Shown one piece after another: positions 8,020 to 16,237 of a stretch of DNA of 55,294 nt. The stretch is taken from positions 1-55,294 of the forward strand of contig DASXFZ010000063.1 of assembly GCA_036489315.1 (NCBI GenBank), written 5' to 3'. The notes beneath the pieces are model-generated. The model had not been told where the DNA came from and made no database searches. It saw only the letters and a program-made list of their open reading frames with translations. How positions within the stretch are numbered: position 1 is the stretch's first letter; each line of letters begins with the position of its first letter. Source of the DNA: Candidatus Cybelea sp. GTDB taxonomy: Bacteria > Vulcanimicrobiota > Vulcanimicrobiia > Vulcanimicrobiales > Vulcanimicrobiaceae. The translations under genes were made by a program, and so were the position numbers.

Positions 8020-8467
8020 GTTGAGCCGTCGAACTACCGGGGTCTCGCCCGTTACCTTCGAGCAGCAGATCGTCGGATTGATCCGCGCGCTCGGATTGCA
8101 TCGGCCGGACCAAACCCCTTGCGGAGCGCCGATTTCCGTGGGGGAAGCTCAGGCGCTTTTCGAGCTCGCCCACGACCCTGGCATCTCTCAAAATGAGCTC
8201 GCCGCGCGACTGCATTTAGAGAAGAGCACCGTCAGCCGACTATCTAAGATGCTCGAACAACGCGGCTGGCTCGACCGCTTGAGGGACAAGGACGATTCTC
8301 GATTGTTGAGGCTCCGGCTGACCGCGGCTGGATCAAAGGCGGTGCATCGTCTCTCCGCTTCGCGGCGGGCGCGATTCGCTAAGGTCTTTGATGCAATACC
8401 CGCGCAGAAGCGCGAGGCCCTCTTGGATTCACTCTCTCTTCTATCCGAGGTACTTAATGAAGCGTAA
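8012..8467 (+). CDS. MarR-family transcriptional regulator
   Basis: The 151-residue protein carries a winged helix-turn-helix: ISQNELAARLHLEKSTVSRL is the helix-turn-helix, followed by the wing LRDKDDSRLLRLRLTAAG. These are characteristic of MarR repressors, which bind palindromes as dimers and often respond to small ligands or metals. A TTG at 7985 would add nine residues, but ATG 8012 gives a better N-terminus. This start lies inside the palindromic operator at 8003-8019. The gene overlaps the next one by 11 bases. Divergent orientation from the TSUP exporter suggests it controls both. Confidence 0.85.
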   Translation: MQLLSRRTTGVSPVTFEQQIVGLIRALGLHRPDQTPCGAPISVGEAQALFELAHDPGISQNELAARLHLEKSTVSRLSKMLEQRGWLDRLRDKDDSRLLRLRLTAAGSKAVHRLSASRRARFAKVFDAIPAQKREALLDSLSLLSEVLNEA

Positions 8468-8948
8468 TGCTTATACGGCCATCATGGCTTTGGTGCTCGC
8501 TGCATTCCCATTTGTAGTTCGAGCGGATGATGCGCACCAGAATATGGTCATGGAACACGGCGAGCAGGTGATGCCGTTCGACCAGGCCCAAGCGATGCAC
8601 ATGTTCTTGCCAAGCGCAACTGGAGGTGTCGTTGAAATCGTAGTTCACGACATGAATCCTACGCAGATCGCGCTCGTTCGGTCGCATTTGCTTCAGGAGG
8701 CAGCGAAGTTTGCGCGGGGTGACTACTCCGCCCCGGCGTATATCCACGGAAAGAGTATGCCCGGCCTAGTTCAGTTAAAAGCGGGCTCTTCTCGTATGTC
8801 AGTACACTACTTCGAAACGCCGAGTGGAGCAGCGATTACTCTCGGCAGTACCGATCAAACTCTGATCTCAGCCATTCACCAATGGCTCGCAGCGCAGCAG
8901 AGTGACCACAACTCAGGTAAGATAAATCACTGCGACATGCAGATGTAG
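8457..8948 (+). CDS. Small exported protein of unknown function, coupled to the MarR gene
   Basis: The 163-residue protein starts at ATG 8457 inside the 3' end of marR, indicating translational coupling. It has an N-terminal signal peptide (MKRNAYTAIMALVLAAFPFV, cleavage near VRADD). The mature part begins with a His/Met-rich segment (HQNMVMEHGEQVMPFDQAQ) and has a conserved-looking core with HDMNPTQIALVRSHL and YIHGKSMPGL. I recall homologues misnamed as aspartate carbamoyltransferase in databases; there are no ATCase motifs here. The His/Met content and the neighbouring transporters suggest a periplasmic metal-related role, which is inference. It ends 25 bases before the convergent cas1 3' end. 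Confidence 0.75.
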   Translation: MKRNAYTAIMALVLAAFPFVVRADDAHQNMVMEHGEQVMPFDQAQAMHMFLPSATGGVVEIVVHDMNPTQIALVRSHLLQEAAKFARGDYSAPAYIHGKSMPGLVQLKAGSSRMSVHYFETPSGAAITLGSTDQTLISAIHQWLAAQQSDHNSGKINHCDMQM

Positions 8949-8972
8949 GGGCTAACGGTAATAGATATCCCC

Positions 8973-10527
8973 CTATTTCAAGCCGTCGGTTAGTGCGACC
9001 ACAGCGTCCCAGTGCCGTGGGTGCGGTGCCCGCTTCCCAGCGCGAATGCGCGAGCAGGCTGCGAGGGACAAGCCCGTCGCTTTCGCAATCGCATTCAGGG
9101 TAAGGTGGTTGAGCTTGGCCACGACCTCGCGCATGAACCATGCATCATCGCGAGCACTCCCACGATGCCCCTGCGTCCACAGTCGGTTTTGGCGGTGCCC
9201 TTCGCCGATTGCCTCGCCTCGCTTCTGGTTCATCCCAGGATCGCGGCGCGGATCGTTACCGCTTGCGGTCTGCGCCGCGAGGGCTTTGCGAGCGGCTTCG
9301 ATTGCGCGCAGGCCATGCTCGCGACGAGCTTTGGGCATGCATTCGTCGCAATGACGGCGCCGACGCTTGAGTACCGGCTTACCGCACAACGCACAAGGGA
9401 TCGAGTTCGCTGCGAGGCCCTCCGCATGAGGGGCGCCCCACAGCTTGGCGGCATACGGCCGGGGCTGCGAGGTTTTGCGAGGCGTATGCGAGAGCGGGGA
9501 AGGCTGGGCTCCGGCCTTCGTTCGACGCACGGCCGCGCTAACGGAACGCATGCGAGGTTCAATGCTTCGATTACTGAGCGCGTCGCGGAACGTTTGTGCG
9601 AGGTTTGCCACGATCGGCCGCAGACATTCGCGCCAATGCGGCAGCGTCAGTGCGAGTTCATGGGTCAACGGTGCGGCAACTCGACAGACTCCATTTGAAA
9701 GTTCAACGAAGTCGCGCGAGATGAAAGTCCGACCTTCCAGCAGATCGAGCAGAAACGCGTCTACATCGGGCCGAGCGGGTTCCATGGCATCGAGCGCAAA
9801 ACGAATCGCGATTCCTCTGGTCGGCGTGCAGCACGCCTAAGGTCGGATCGAGACCAGCGCCGAGGAGTGCGAGGCGCGCTTCCGATTCAAGAAGCGCGTA
9901 CGTATAGTTGAGCAATGCATTAACCGGATTAGTCGCGGCGCGAGGTGCGCCGGTCAGGATCGAAGAGCGGGAATCGTACCGCGCCCATCGCGCCGGGACG
10001 CGAGCAAGGTCCCGACCTCGCAACCGTATCGGCACGGATGACCACGCATTCCAATAGATCGCCGCTGCCTGTGCCTCGCAAATGCGCACCTGTTCGATGG
10101 AGTTCACGCGATCCAGCGTCTCACACAGCGCATCGAAGCCTTGAAGGTTTACACGAAGGCGTGAGGGATTAGCGCGCTGGCCGTTGAGCTTCTGTGCGAT
10201 GAGACCTCGCGCGACTTCCACGTCGAGTCCGGTCGCGACGGCGAGCGCTTGCGGGCGGCGGATCGGCAAGCCGTCGTATCCAAATGGAACCGAATGTGCG
10301 AGAACCTCGCCATTGGGATTAAGCTGGATAAGTGTCGCGCCAATCGCGCGCAGCCATGCGAGGGCCTCAAGCGTGACCGTTCCGCTTTTGCCTAGCAGGA
10401 CAAGCCGTTCGAGTCCTGAGCCCGCGCGGTCGAGGGCGATCGAGCGACGATGCGGGCCAATCCCGTCCTCAATACGGAGCTTGCCGTACAATACCCGCAG
10501 GCTGATCCCGTAATCGCCGTTCCATGT
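8973..10527 (-). pseudogene. cas1: Cas1-family integrase with zinc-ribbon and HTH tail, frameshifted
   Basis: Two frames reconstruct one Cas1-like protein of about 515 residues. The first begins near 10527 (WNGDYGISLRV) and has the N-terminal Cas1 beta-domain (RLVLLGKSGTVTLEALAWL) and the helical domain with YALLESEARL and GVLHADQRNRDSF. The second continues with ALDAMEPARPDVDAFLLDLL. The metal-binding Glu, His and Asp/Glu of Cas1 are all present once the frames are joined. The break is at an AAAA run at 9798-9801, where dropping one base restores the frame. After the Cas1 domain come a CxxC-CxxC ribbon (CALCGKPVLKRRRRHCDEC) and a C-terminal helix-turn-helix (AIAKATGLSLAACSRIRAGK). There is no good in-frame start, and the 5' end abuts the polymerase gene. 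Confidence 0.8.
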
Positions 10528-12471
10528 GTCTATCTCGACTTCGCGTCCATGTACCCGACCGTTTTCTCGCTCCTGAGTGTCTGGTTTGAACACCTGATTC
10601 CCCAGAGACTTGAGCCGATCGCCGTAGACCCGGAGGAGGCTCAGGCACTTCTCGCTGCGGTCTCCGAGAAGCCAGAGATTCTCTTCGACAAATCGGAATG
10701 GCCGAAGCTCGCATTCTTCGCCCAGGTCGAACCCAACGGGGCGTTTCTTCCAGCGCGCGTAGAGGTTCCAACGAAATACGCCAAGTCGCTGAGAAACATC
10801 GTCCTCGGACCGGTTGAGTCCGAGCATCCACTATGGTACGCGGGACCTGACCTCGCAGCGGCGGCGATCGCGGGTGAACCGCTCCCTCGCATCGTGAAGG
10901 CTTGGAGGCTGCGTCCGGTCGGCGTTCAGGACTCGCTTCGGTCGGTCGCCTTTCGGGGCGAGGTGACGATTGATCCTCGCACGGATGACTTCTTCCGTGT
11001 TCTCATCGAGGAACGGAAACGCGTGAGCGACAATCCGCTTGATGACGAGTTACGCAATACCGGGTTCAAAGTCGTTGCGAACTCCGGATCGTATGGCGAC
11101 TTTGCCGAAACGAATCCCGCTGACATTGATCCAGACATTGAGCCGACGCCGCGAGCCGTCGAGGTCTATGCTGAGAGCGACTTCACGACCTACGTCAATC
11201 GGCCCGAGAGCCCCGGACGGTTCTGCTTCTTCCCGACCGCATCGCTTGTCACGGCTGGAGCGCGCCTGTTGCTGGCGCTCGGATTCCATGACGTTGCAAA
11301 GGCAGGGGGCGAAGTCGCATATTGCGACACCGACAGTCTTATCGTCGTGGCATCGGAGCAAAGCAAGCTCGTACCATGCGATGGGGGTCCGTATCGCCTC
11401 GCCGATGGTCGGCACAGCGTGCGCGCACTTTCTTGGAAGAGCATCAAGGAAATACGCGAGCGCTTCGAAGCGCTTAACCCGTATCGCAGCGGAACGGGTC
11501 CACTTTTGAAACCCGAGGCCGAGAACTTTGCGGGCGATAAGAAGACGCCAACGCAGCTCTGGTTCTACGGCGTTTCGGAGAAAGTGTATGCCCTCTTTAA
11601 TCTCGACTCGAACGACGCTCCGGTAATCCGTAAATACTCCGCGCACGCGCTCGGGCAATATCAATCGCCGATCGCTGGAGACCGTGACCGCGAATGGATT
11701 CGGCTCGCGTAGCAACGGAAGGTACGCGCGTTCGGACGGCCGATCGAATCGTTTGTCTGGGAGCAGCAGCCCGCTTTAGCACAGTTGACCCTCTCAACGT
11801 GGTCAGTTATGAAGCCCTACCTGCGGAATCCGAGTATCAGGCCATTCGACTTTCTCATCGTTGCAACGCCAACACGTTCCTTTAGCGACTTTGCACAAGG
11901 CTTCACTGCTTGTTGCGGCGACCAGCGGCCATCATGTTTCCTGTTTGATAATCCGGCTGATTGGCTTTCGCAGGAATGGTGTTGCCTGCGTTGCGGGAAG
12001 CTGACGCCAATGCGCCGTTTTCGTTCGTATGAGAGCGTTTTACATGGGACACTCGACAGCTTCGAGGTCAAGCGCCTCTGCGCCGATGGAGCGGAGCCGG
12101 GTCCTAACACGATGCGCGGTTTGACGATCGCACGGCCTGTTCGCGTTGAGTCGGTGACCCTTATCGGTAAGGAAGTTATCGTAGACCCGACCGATAGCGA
12201 TGAGGCGCTGACAGCGGAGATGCTTAGCGAGACGAGCATGATCAAGTACGTCAACCCCGCAGAGGCGCTCGACGTCTTGCGCGCGCGAGTACGCGAGGCC
12301 GGTATTAAGGCGGTTTCGCGGGAGAGCGGGCTGAGCCGTCGTCATGTTCAGGAGTTCGTCAATGCGGGAAGTACGCCGCAACCTGAGACGATTGCAAGGC
12401 TTGAGGCAGCTCTCAGCCAGGTCGAGGAAAGGGGCACGGCAGGGCTGAAACGACAGCCTGCGCCTGCCTAG
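10522..12471 (+). pseudogene. Family B DNA polymerase-like gene, 5'-truncated and with an in-frame TAG
   Basis: This one frame shows the palm motifs of family B polymerases: motif A VYLDFASMYPT (catalytic Asp codon 10537-10539), motif B FKVVANSGSYG near 11065-11098, and motif C YCDTDS (Asp codons 11326-11328 and 11332-11334). An in-frame TAG at 11710-11712 splits it. The frame then continues, QRKVRAFGRPIESFVW, into a second part, MKPYLRNPSIRPFDFLIVAT, which ends at 12471 with a helix-turn-helix (AVSRESGLSRRHVQEFVNAG). The joined protein resembles long actinobacterial PolB-like proteins I remember. The exonuclease and N-terminal regions expected before motif A are absent, because sequence left of 10522 is cas1 on the other strand. 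It therefore cannot encode a complete polymerase. Confidence 0.75.
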
Positions 12472-12554
12472 CGGGACTTCGAGTGCTTCTCCCCACGGTC
12501 TGCTGAACTACGACCTGGTTCCGCGGTGCGCTATCTGGAGGGCTTGTTACCGCG

Positions 12555-13745
12555 ATGTACCTGGATTTTGGCGGCGCTCTAGCCGCAATCGGCCTCGTCC
12601 TTGCGGTCTACCAACTGCGAAGGCCTACGTGGACCGTCGTGCTACAGATCAGGCCTTTTTGGCAACGCTATCTCTTTCTTATTCTTGCTCTGGTCGGCGC
12701 GGTGCTAACGATAATCGCGGTCGGCCTAGACCGATTTCAGCCATGTTGGCACCCGGCGTGGTTATTCGAATCGTTCCCGTATCAGGTGCTGGCATATCTC
12801 TCGTTCGTTGCCGCACCGGTATCCTTGCTGCTCCTGGCTAGCATTCGAAGGGGCCTATTTAACGTACGAAATGCGGCTCGGTTTTATCACACGCTTGGAT
12901 GGCACTTGGCCGCGACGGACGATCGAGCAGCCGCGCTCGACGTACTGCTTTACAATTTTACGACGCTGGCCGATGGAGCAGGAAGTCTGAACGCCACCGA
13001 AGGGCGCCGTTACGCTCGTGCAGTTCTGGATGTGATCCTTACGGATGACGGCGTAGTGAGAGAGTTAACCACCAAACGGCTCGCCGGACTCCAACACATC
13101 TTCTTGGTTACCGAGAAGGTCGGGTTTTCGGCCGGATACACCCCCGCTAGTATCCCAGCCTTGATGAGAAGCCTCTATGCCGATCCGAATTCGTTCTTAT
13201 ACAAGCAGTATCGAGCTGATGGGCTCGCCCACGCGTTCAATATATACGAAACGATCTTCGGCTCCCCTCGGCTCTTAGAGAGTTTCGGGCTCTTTGATTA
13301 TCCGGCCCTCGATTATACGATGCGAGTCACGATGGCCTCACAAGGCATCGACATATTCATTGAAGCATTAACGCGGGCGATCCGGACCTACCTCACAAGT
13401 GGCGAAGTGTCTGCCGGACGAATCAATCGGGGATTGAGGTACCTAAGTGAAGTGCTCGGCGATCTCTGCTATCGGATAGCGAAGGAGGCGCAAAAAGGGG
13501 ACAGCGAGGCTCGCATGAGCGCATGGGATGCGGTTGACAAGATTGTGTCGCTGCTTGGGCGCGATTGCATTTTTATTGCTAATCCGAGCGAGTGGCATCC
13601 TACAATCGTGGAGAGTGAAGCGGCGGCAGATATCGAAGGTTTCCATTCGCGCTTATCCATTGCCGCAGGATTTGCTCAGGCGGCCTGCGATGCGTTGACG
13701 CAGCTTGCCACGATTGACAAGGCCGTAGACATTCAACGGTCCTAG
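12555..13745 (+). CDS. Membrane-anchored protein of unknown function (upstream part)
   Basis: A 396-residue protein beginning at ATG 12555. Three hydrophobic segments near residues 5-19, 38-58 and 78-97 anchor it. The remaining ~290 residues are soluble, mainly helical by composition, and carry no motif I recognise. It lies 83 bases after the polymerase remnant on the same strand. The frame stops at TAG 13743-13745 but stays open directly afterwards to 14198, so the full protein may have been about 550 residues. Composition is more AT-rich than the chromosome to the right, in keeping with the island. Confidence 0.6.
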   Translation: MYLDFGGALAAIGLVLAVYQLRRPTWTVVLQIRPFWQRYLFLILALVGAVLTIIAVGLDRFQPCWHPAWLFESFPYQVLAYLSFVAAPVSLLLLASIRRGLFNVRNAARFYHTLGWHLAATDDRAAALDVLLYNFTTLADGAGSLNATEGRRYARAVLDVILTDDGVVRELTTKRLAGLQHIFLVTEKVGFSAGYTPASIPALMRSLYADPNSFLYKQYRADGLAHAFNIYETIFGSPRLLESFGLFDYPALDYTMRVTMASQGIDIFIEALTRAIRTYLTSGEVSAGRINRGLRYLSEVLGDLCYRIAKEAQKGDSEARMSAWDAVDKIVSLLGRDCIFIANPSEWHPTIVESEAAADIEGFHSRLSIAAGFAQAACDALTQLATIDKAVDIQRS

Positions 13746-13754
13746 ATAACAGTC

Positions 13755-14198
13755 GTGGAACTGTTGGGAGGCCTCGTGGGCCGTGACACCTCGTCCCTTT
13801 GCTTGAATTTTCGCAGGCCATTTACGCACAAGACCTGGGAGCGCATCCATGAAAATGTCGTGCACCGCTTCTACCCAGCAACGTCGCGGAGCTATCTCGA
13901 ATACATGGGGTTCTTACTAATCTGCGCGGGTGGCGCCCAAAACGAATGGACTGAGGAACAAAAAGAACGGGTTAGGCGACTTCTCTACGTCGATCTATCC
14001 CCTCGCTTTGACCGAAATGAGAGCATGATAAATAATAAACCAATGGAAGAGGCGCTACTACCAGAAGTTATGCGGTACGAGGGCGGGCACTTCTATTACC
14101 GAGCACGGTATGGTGAAGGCGAGGAAGTCGAGATTGCTCGACCCCCAAAGGGCGCTAACTCCGCTCTTGAAGGCGTTAAGAGCGAGTTTGATCCATAG
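13755..14198 (+). CDS. Downstream part of the same membrane-associated protein, or a separate small gene
   Basis: This 147-residue stretch is in the same reading frame as the preceding gene, separated only by its TAG plus three codons; a GTG at 13755 could start it independently. The sequence is protein-like (HKTWERIHENVVHRFYPATS and LLYVDLSPRF) with no recognised family. There is no strong ribosome-binding site before the GTG. I favour a gene split by a nonsense mutation, but a two-gene arrangement is possible. Confidence 0.5.
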   Translation: MELLGGLVGRDTSSLCLNFRRPFTHKTWERIHENVVHRFYPATSRSYLEYMGFLLICAGGAQNEWTEEQKERVRRLLYVDLSPRFDRNESMINNKPMEEALLPEVMRYEGGHFYYRARYGEGEEVEIARPPKGANSALEGVKSEFDP

Positions 14199-14283
14199 GC
14201 AAACCTTGGTGGCGTGGAAACATCCGCAAGGTAATCGAGTCGCCCGAGTCCCTGGATCGTCTGCGAATATCGGAGTGACGGAC

Positions 14284-14487
14284 CTAATCCTCCTTCCAAG
14301 TCTGATAGCCGAGCACCCTATGCCGCGCCATGTAGCGCCCGAACCGGCGTTTTCCGCCCGATCCTTTCGGCCAACGCTCTCGCATCGTCCGTGAAATGAG
14401 TAAGAGGTCCTCTTCCTTGCAGAGTTGCGAGACATCGAACACGGGAGAACCAAAGGCGATCGGCCGCCGGTCCTCTTGCAGACCCAT
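14284..14487 (-). CDS. Unidentified 67-residue ORF, possibly a fragment
   Basis: From ATG 14487 this reads MGLQEDRRPIAFGSPVFDVS and then KEEDLLLISRTMRERWP. It looks like genuine protein, but I cannot place it in a family. The open frame extends upstream to 14787 with atypical, arginine-rich composition and on into a region coding on the other strand. I therefore treat it as a short gene or the 3' end of a truncated one. Confidence 0.35.
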   Translation of the reverse strand: MGLQEDRRPIAFGSPVFDVSQLCKEEDLLLISRTMRERWPKGSGGKRRFGRYMARHRVLGYQTWKED

Positions 14488-14522
14488 CGTGGTTATCACA
14501 GCTTGACCAAGCGACCGTCGTA

Positions 14523-14764
14523 GGGTCGACAAGTCTCGGTGGTGCGACGGATGTCTATCAGTTTTGGGTGACCGGCCAGAATCGCGCGCATCCTGAGGGC
14601 GCCACCTTGGTCGGAGCAGATGCAAACGCGAACAGCAACACTGGCGCGGCCGAAGTCTGGCCCTATCCGGCAGGCGGCTCGACTCCCACGAAGGAGGTGA
14701 CGCAAAGCCTCTACGCTCCCCAGGGGGCGGTAGTAAGCATGGGAAAAAAGCATCGACGCTCGTG
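14523..14764 (+). pseudogene. C-terminal remnant of a secreted protein
   Basis: About 80 codons give GGATDVYQFWVTGQN, then EVWPYPAGGSTPTKEVTQSL and YAPQGAVVSMGKK before the stop. The terminal pattern YPxGG-x-K-xx-[LV]-xx-P-xG-xx-VS also occurs at the end of the remnant at 5716-6009, so the two derive from the same type of secreted protein. No start or signal peptide is present, hence a remnant. Confidence 0.45.
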
Positions 14765-15811
14765 ATCCGCGATGTCGTTGGAGGCACGTTGAGCCGTCAT
14801 TTGTCTGCAGCTTGTGTGCGCGCGCACGCGCACGTGTACCTCAGAGCGGGAGAGCGGGACCCGGCGCTTTCGCCTAGTTACGCGGAATCGGACGAGCGCG
14901 TTGAAGCAGTGTGCCACGTGACAAGTGTTCGCTCTTTCGCCGCTGGAAGGCGGCCCGTCGACGAAACCTCGCCTTGCCGGCGCACCAGCGGACAAGTGTT
15001 CCGCACCACCGGTGCGCAAGCCCGATGGGCGCTGCGCACGGCGTTCTCTAGTCCGCCGCGATCACAAATGTTGCCAATAAGGGGATGCCTTACGAGACTG
15101 ACTATAAAAATCGACCAAGTACGAAGCCGATAATGAAGATCTGGAAAGCCAACAAACACTGACAGTTGGCGAAGCCAAGAGGGGTCACCGATCGCAGCGA
15201 TCCCTCTTGTATCACTTTATCGTGGGACTCCCGATCCGCCCCGCTAACGTGATCTGCAGCGCCCAAGAACTGCGGTTCGTCGCCGGTCGAGTCTGGAAGA
15301 AGGGCGATCGAAGCGCGGTCGTGCCGGGATCCTACTATCCACCAGAGCCTGCGCCGACAGCTAGTCCTTGAGTCAACGGCCGCGAGAGGTTTGTGTGGCC
15401 CACATTTGGCCCACATACTTCCGACAACCCGCGGCAACCGGAGACAACATGAAACGCGGCATCTTCCTTAGAAGTGCCCATTTCCGTCGTCGTCAGTCGT
15501 CTCGGGTTGCGCTGTGGTATCGCTTTCGATTCCCGTTGGCGCTTGCAGAATTTCATTATTCTGGTGGACTTTTCTCGGGCTTGATGCTCGGAACCTAAAC
15601 GGCTGTCTAACAGACTGCGAAAAAGCGCTCGTACTCCAACCGCGGCCTCGATATCGGCGCCGCCACCGGCCAAGCTACCGCGCTGGCGCTCCCGCGCGCA
15701 AGGCAACCGCTGACGCGGCTGCGCTCCGCTTCGGCCTTGCGCGTGGGTCCCTACGCGCGCTGTTACTCCTCCTTGCGGCAGCGCCAGTGTCGAGGCCGCG
15801 GAAGGAAAGCG
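14765..15811. other. About 1 kb without a convincing gene
   Basis: No frame here shows family resemblance or a good ribosome-binding site. Notable items are a tandem direct repeat TGGCCCACAT at 15396-15405 and 15407-15416, and a 10-base inverted repeat CGCGCAAGGC/GCCTTGCGCG with arms at 15695-15704 and 15734-15743. One minus-strand frame near 15400-15440 reads GSMWAKCGPHK, which resembles the last residues of some tyrosine integrases. That is too short to call. Confidence 0.4.
15396..15416. repeat. Tandem 10-base direct repeat, possible recombinase arm site
   Basis: TGGCCCACAT occurs twice with an 11-base period. Closely spaced direct repeats near a tyrosine integrase can be arm-type binding sites. 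Here the distance to the integrase gene is about 1 kb and no footprint evidence exists, so this is only a candidate. Confidence 0.3.
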
Positions 15812-16004
15812 ATGATCGAAATCTACGGCACAACCTTCGCGCGCGCGACGGAGATTGAAAGCGGCATGCTGGTCCGGCGGCTCGCGGGTTTCGAACTAAT
15901 CGTAGACGTAGGGTTCTACTGAGGACGATGCGGTCCGTCTGTGGCTTCAGGACGGCAGCACGATTACTCTTGGGTCGAGCGGTCTCGTCGAAGTGGCACA
16001 GTGA
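15812..16004 (+). pseudogene. Small unknown protein gene with a frameshift
   Basis: A ribosome-binding site GGAAGGAAA precedes ATG 15812. The frame gives MIEIYGTTFARATEIESGML and ends LIVDVGFY at the stop at 15922. Shifting frame by one base at that point gives TEDDAVRLWLQDGSTITLG, then LVEVAQ and a stop at 16004. The joined product of about 64 residues is coherent, acidic and ends cleanly, so a one-base indel near 15915-15920 probably broke the gene. No family was recognised. Confidence 0.45.
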
Positions 16005-16130
16005 GCCATACCCGACTCGACGACCTCCACACAACTCGAGTTCGGATTGCAGGCGCTCCTACACGGGTGCTGCAAGCCTTGACTGTTTCTTAGCGGCAAG
16101 CGATAATTGTGGTGCAGAGATAAGCAGCAC

Positions 16131-16158
16131 TTTCACCCGCATATTAATGCGGGTGAAA
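16131..16158. promoter_or_regulatory. 12-base perfect inverted repeat upstream of the excisionase-like gene
   Basis: TTTCACCCGCAT and ATGCGGGTGAAA are separated by ATTA. The symmetric AT-rich centre and the position about 80 bases upstream of the small HTH gene suggest an operator or recombination-accessory site. As a hairpin it could also terminate transcription, although only AAAA, not a T-run, follows on the plus strand. On the minus strand TTTT does follow. Confidence 0.45.
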
Positions 16159-16237
16159 ATCGGCAGTCAGAGCGATTCGCGCTTTGCGCCTCTGACGAGC
16201 ATTAATTCAATGATACTGCCCATAGGGTTTCTTAAGC

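Noticed and set aside
9703-10827. Reading the full 374-codon minus-strand frame from 10827 as one Cas1 protein
   Set aside because: The first ~100 codons are antisense to the PolB palm and lack Cas1 similarity; the end after 9800 is out of frame. Only the middle is Cas1.
14660-14760. Resemblance to the 3' half of a c-di-GMP-I (GEMM) riboswitch around GACGCAAAGCCTC
   Set aside because: The 13-base match lies inside a protein-like frame (TKEVTQSLYAPQG) that continues upstream and downstream, and the 5' half of the aptamer is missing.
14496-14787. Long minus-strand frame overlapping the secreted-protein remnant
   Set aside because: The upstream part is Arg/Pro-rich and opposite a better plus-strand frame; only the last 67 codons look like protein.
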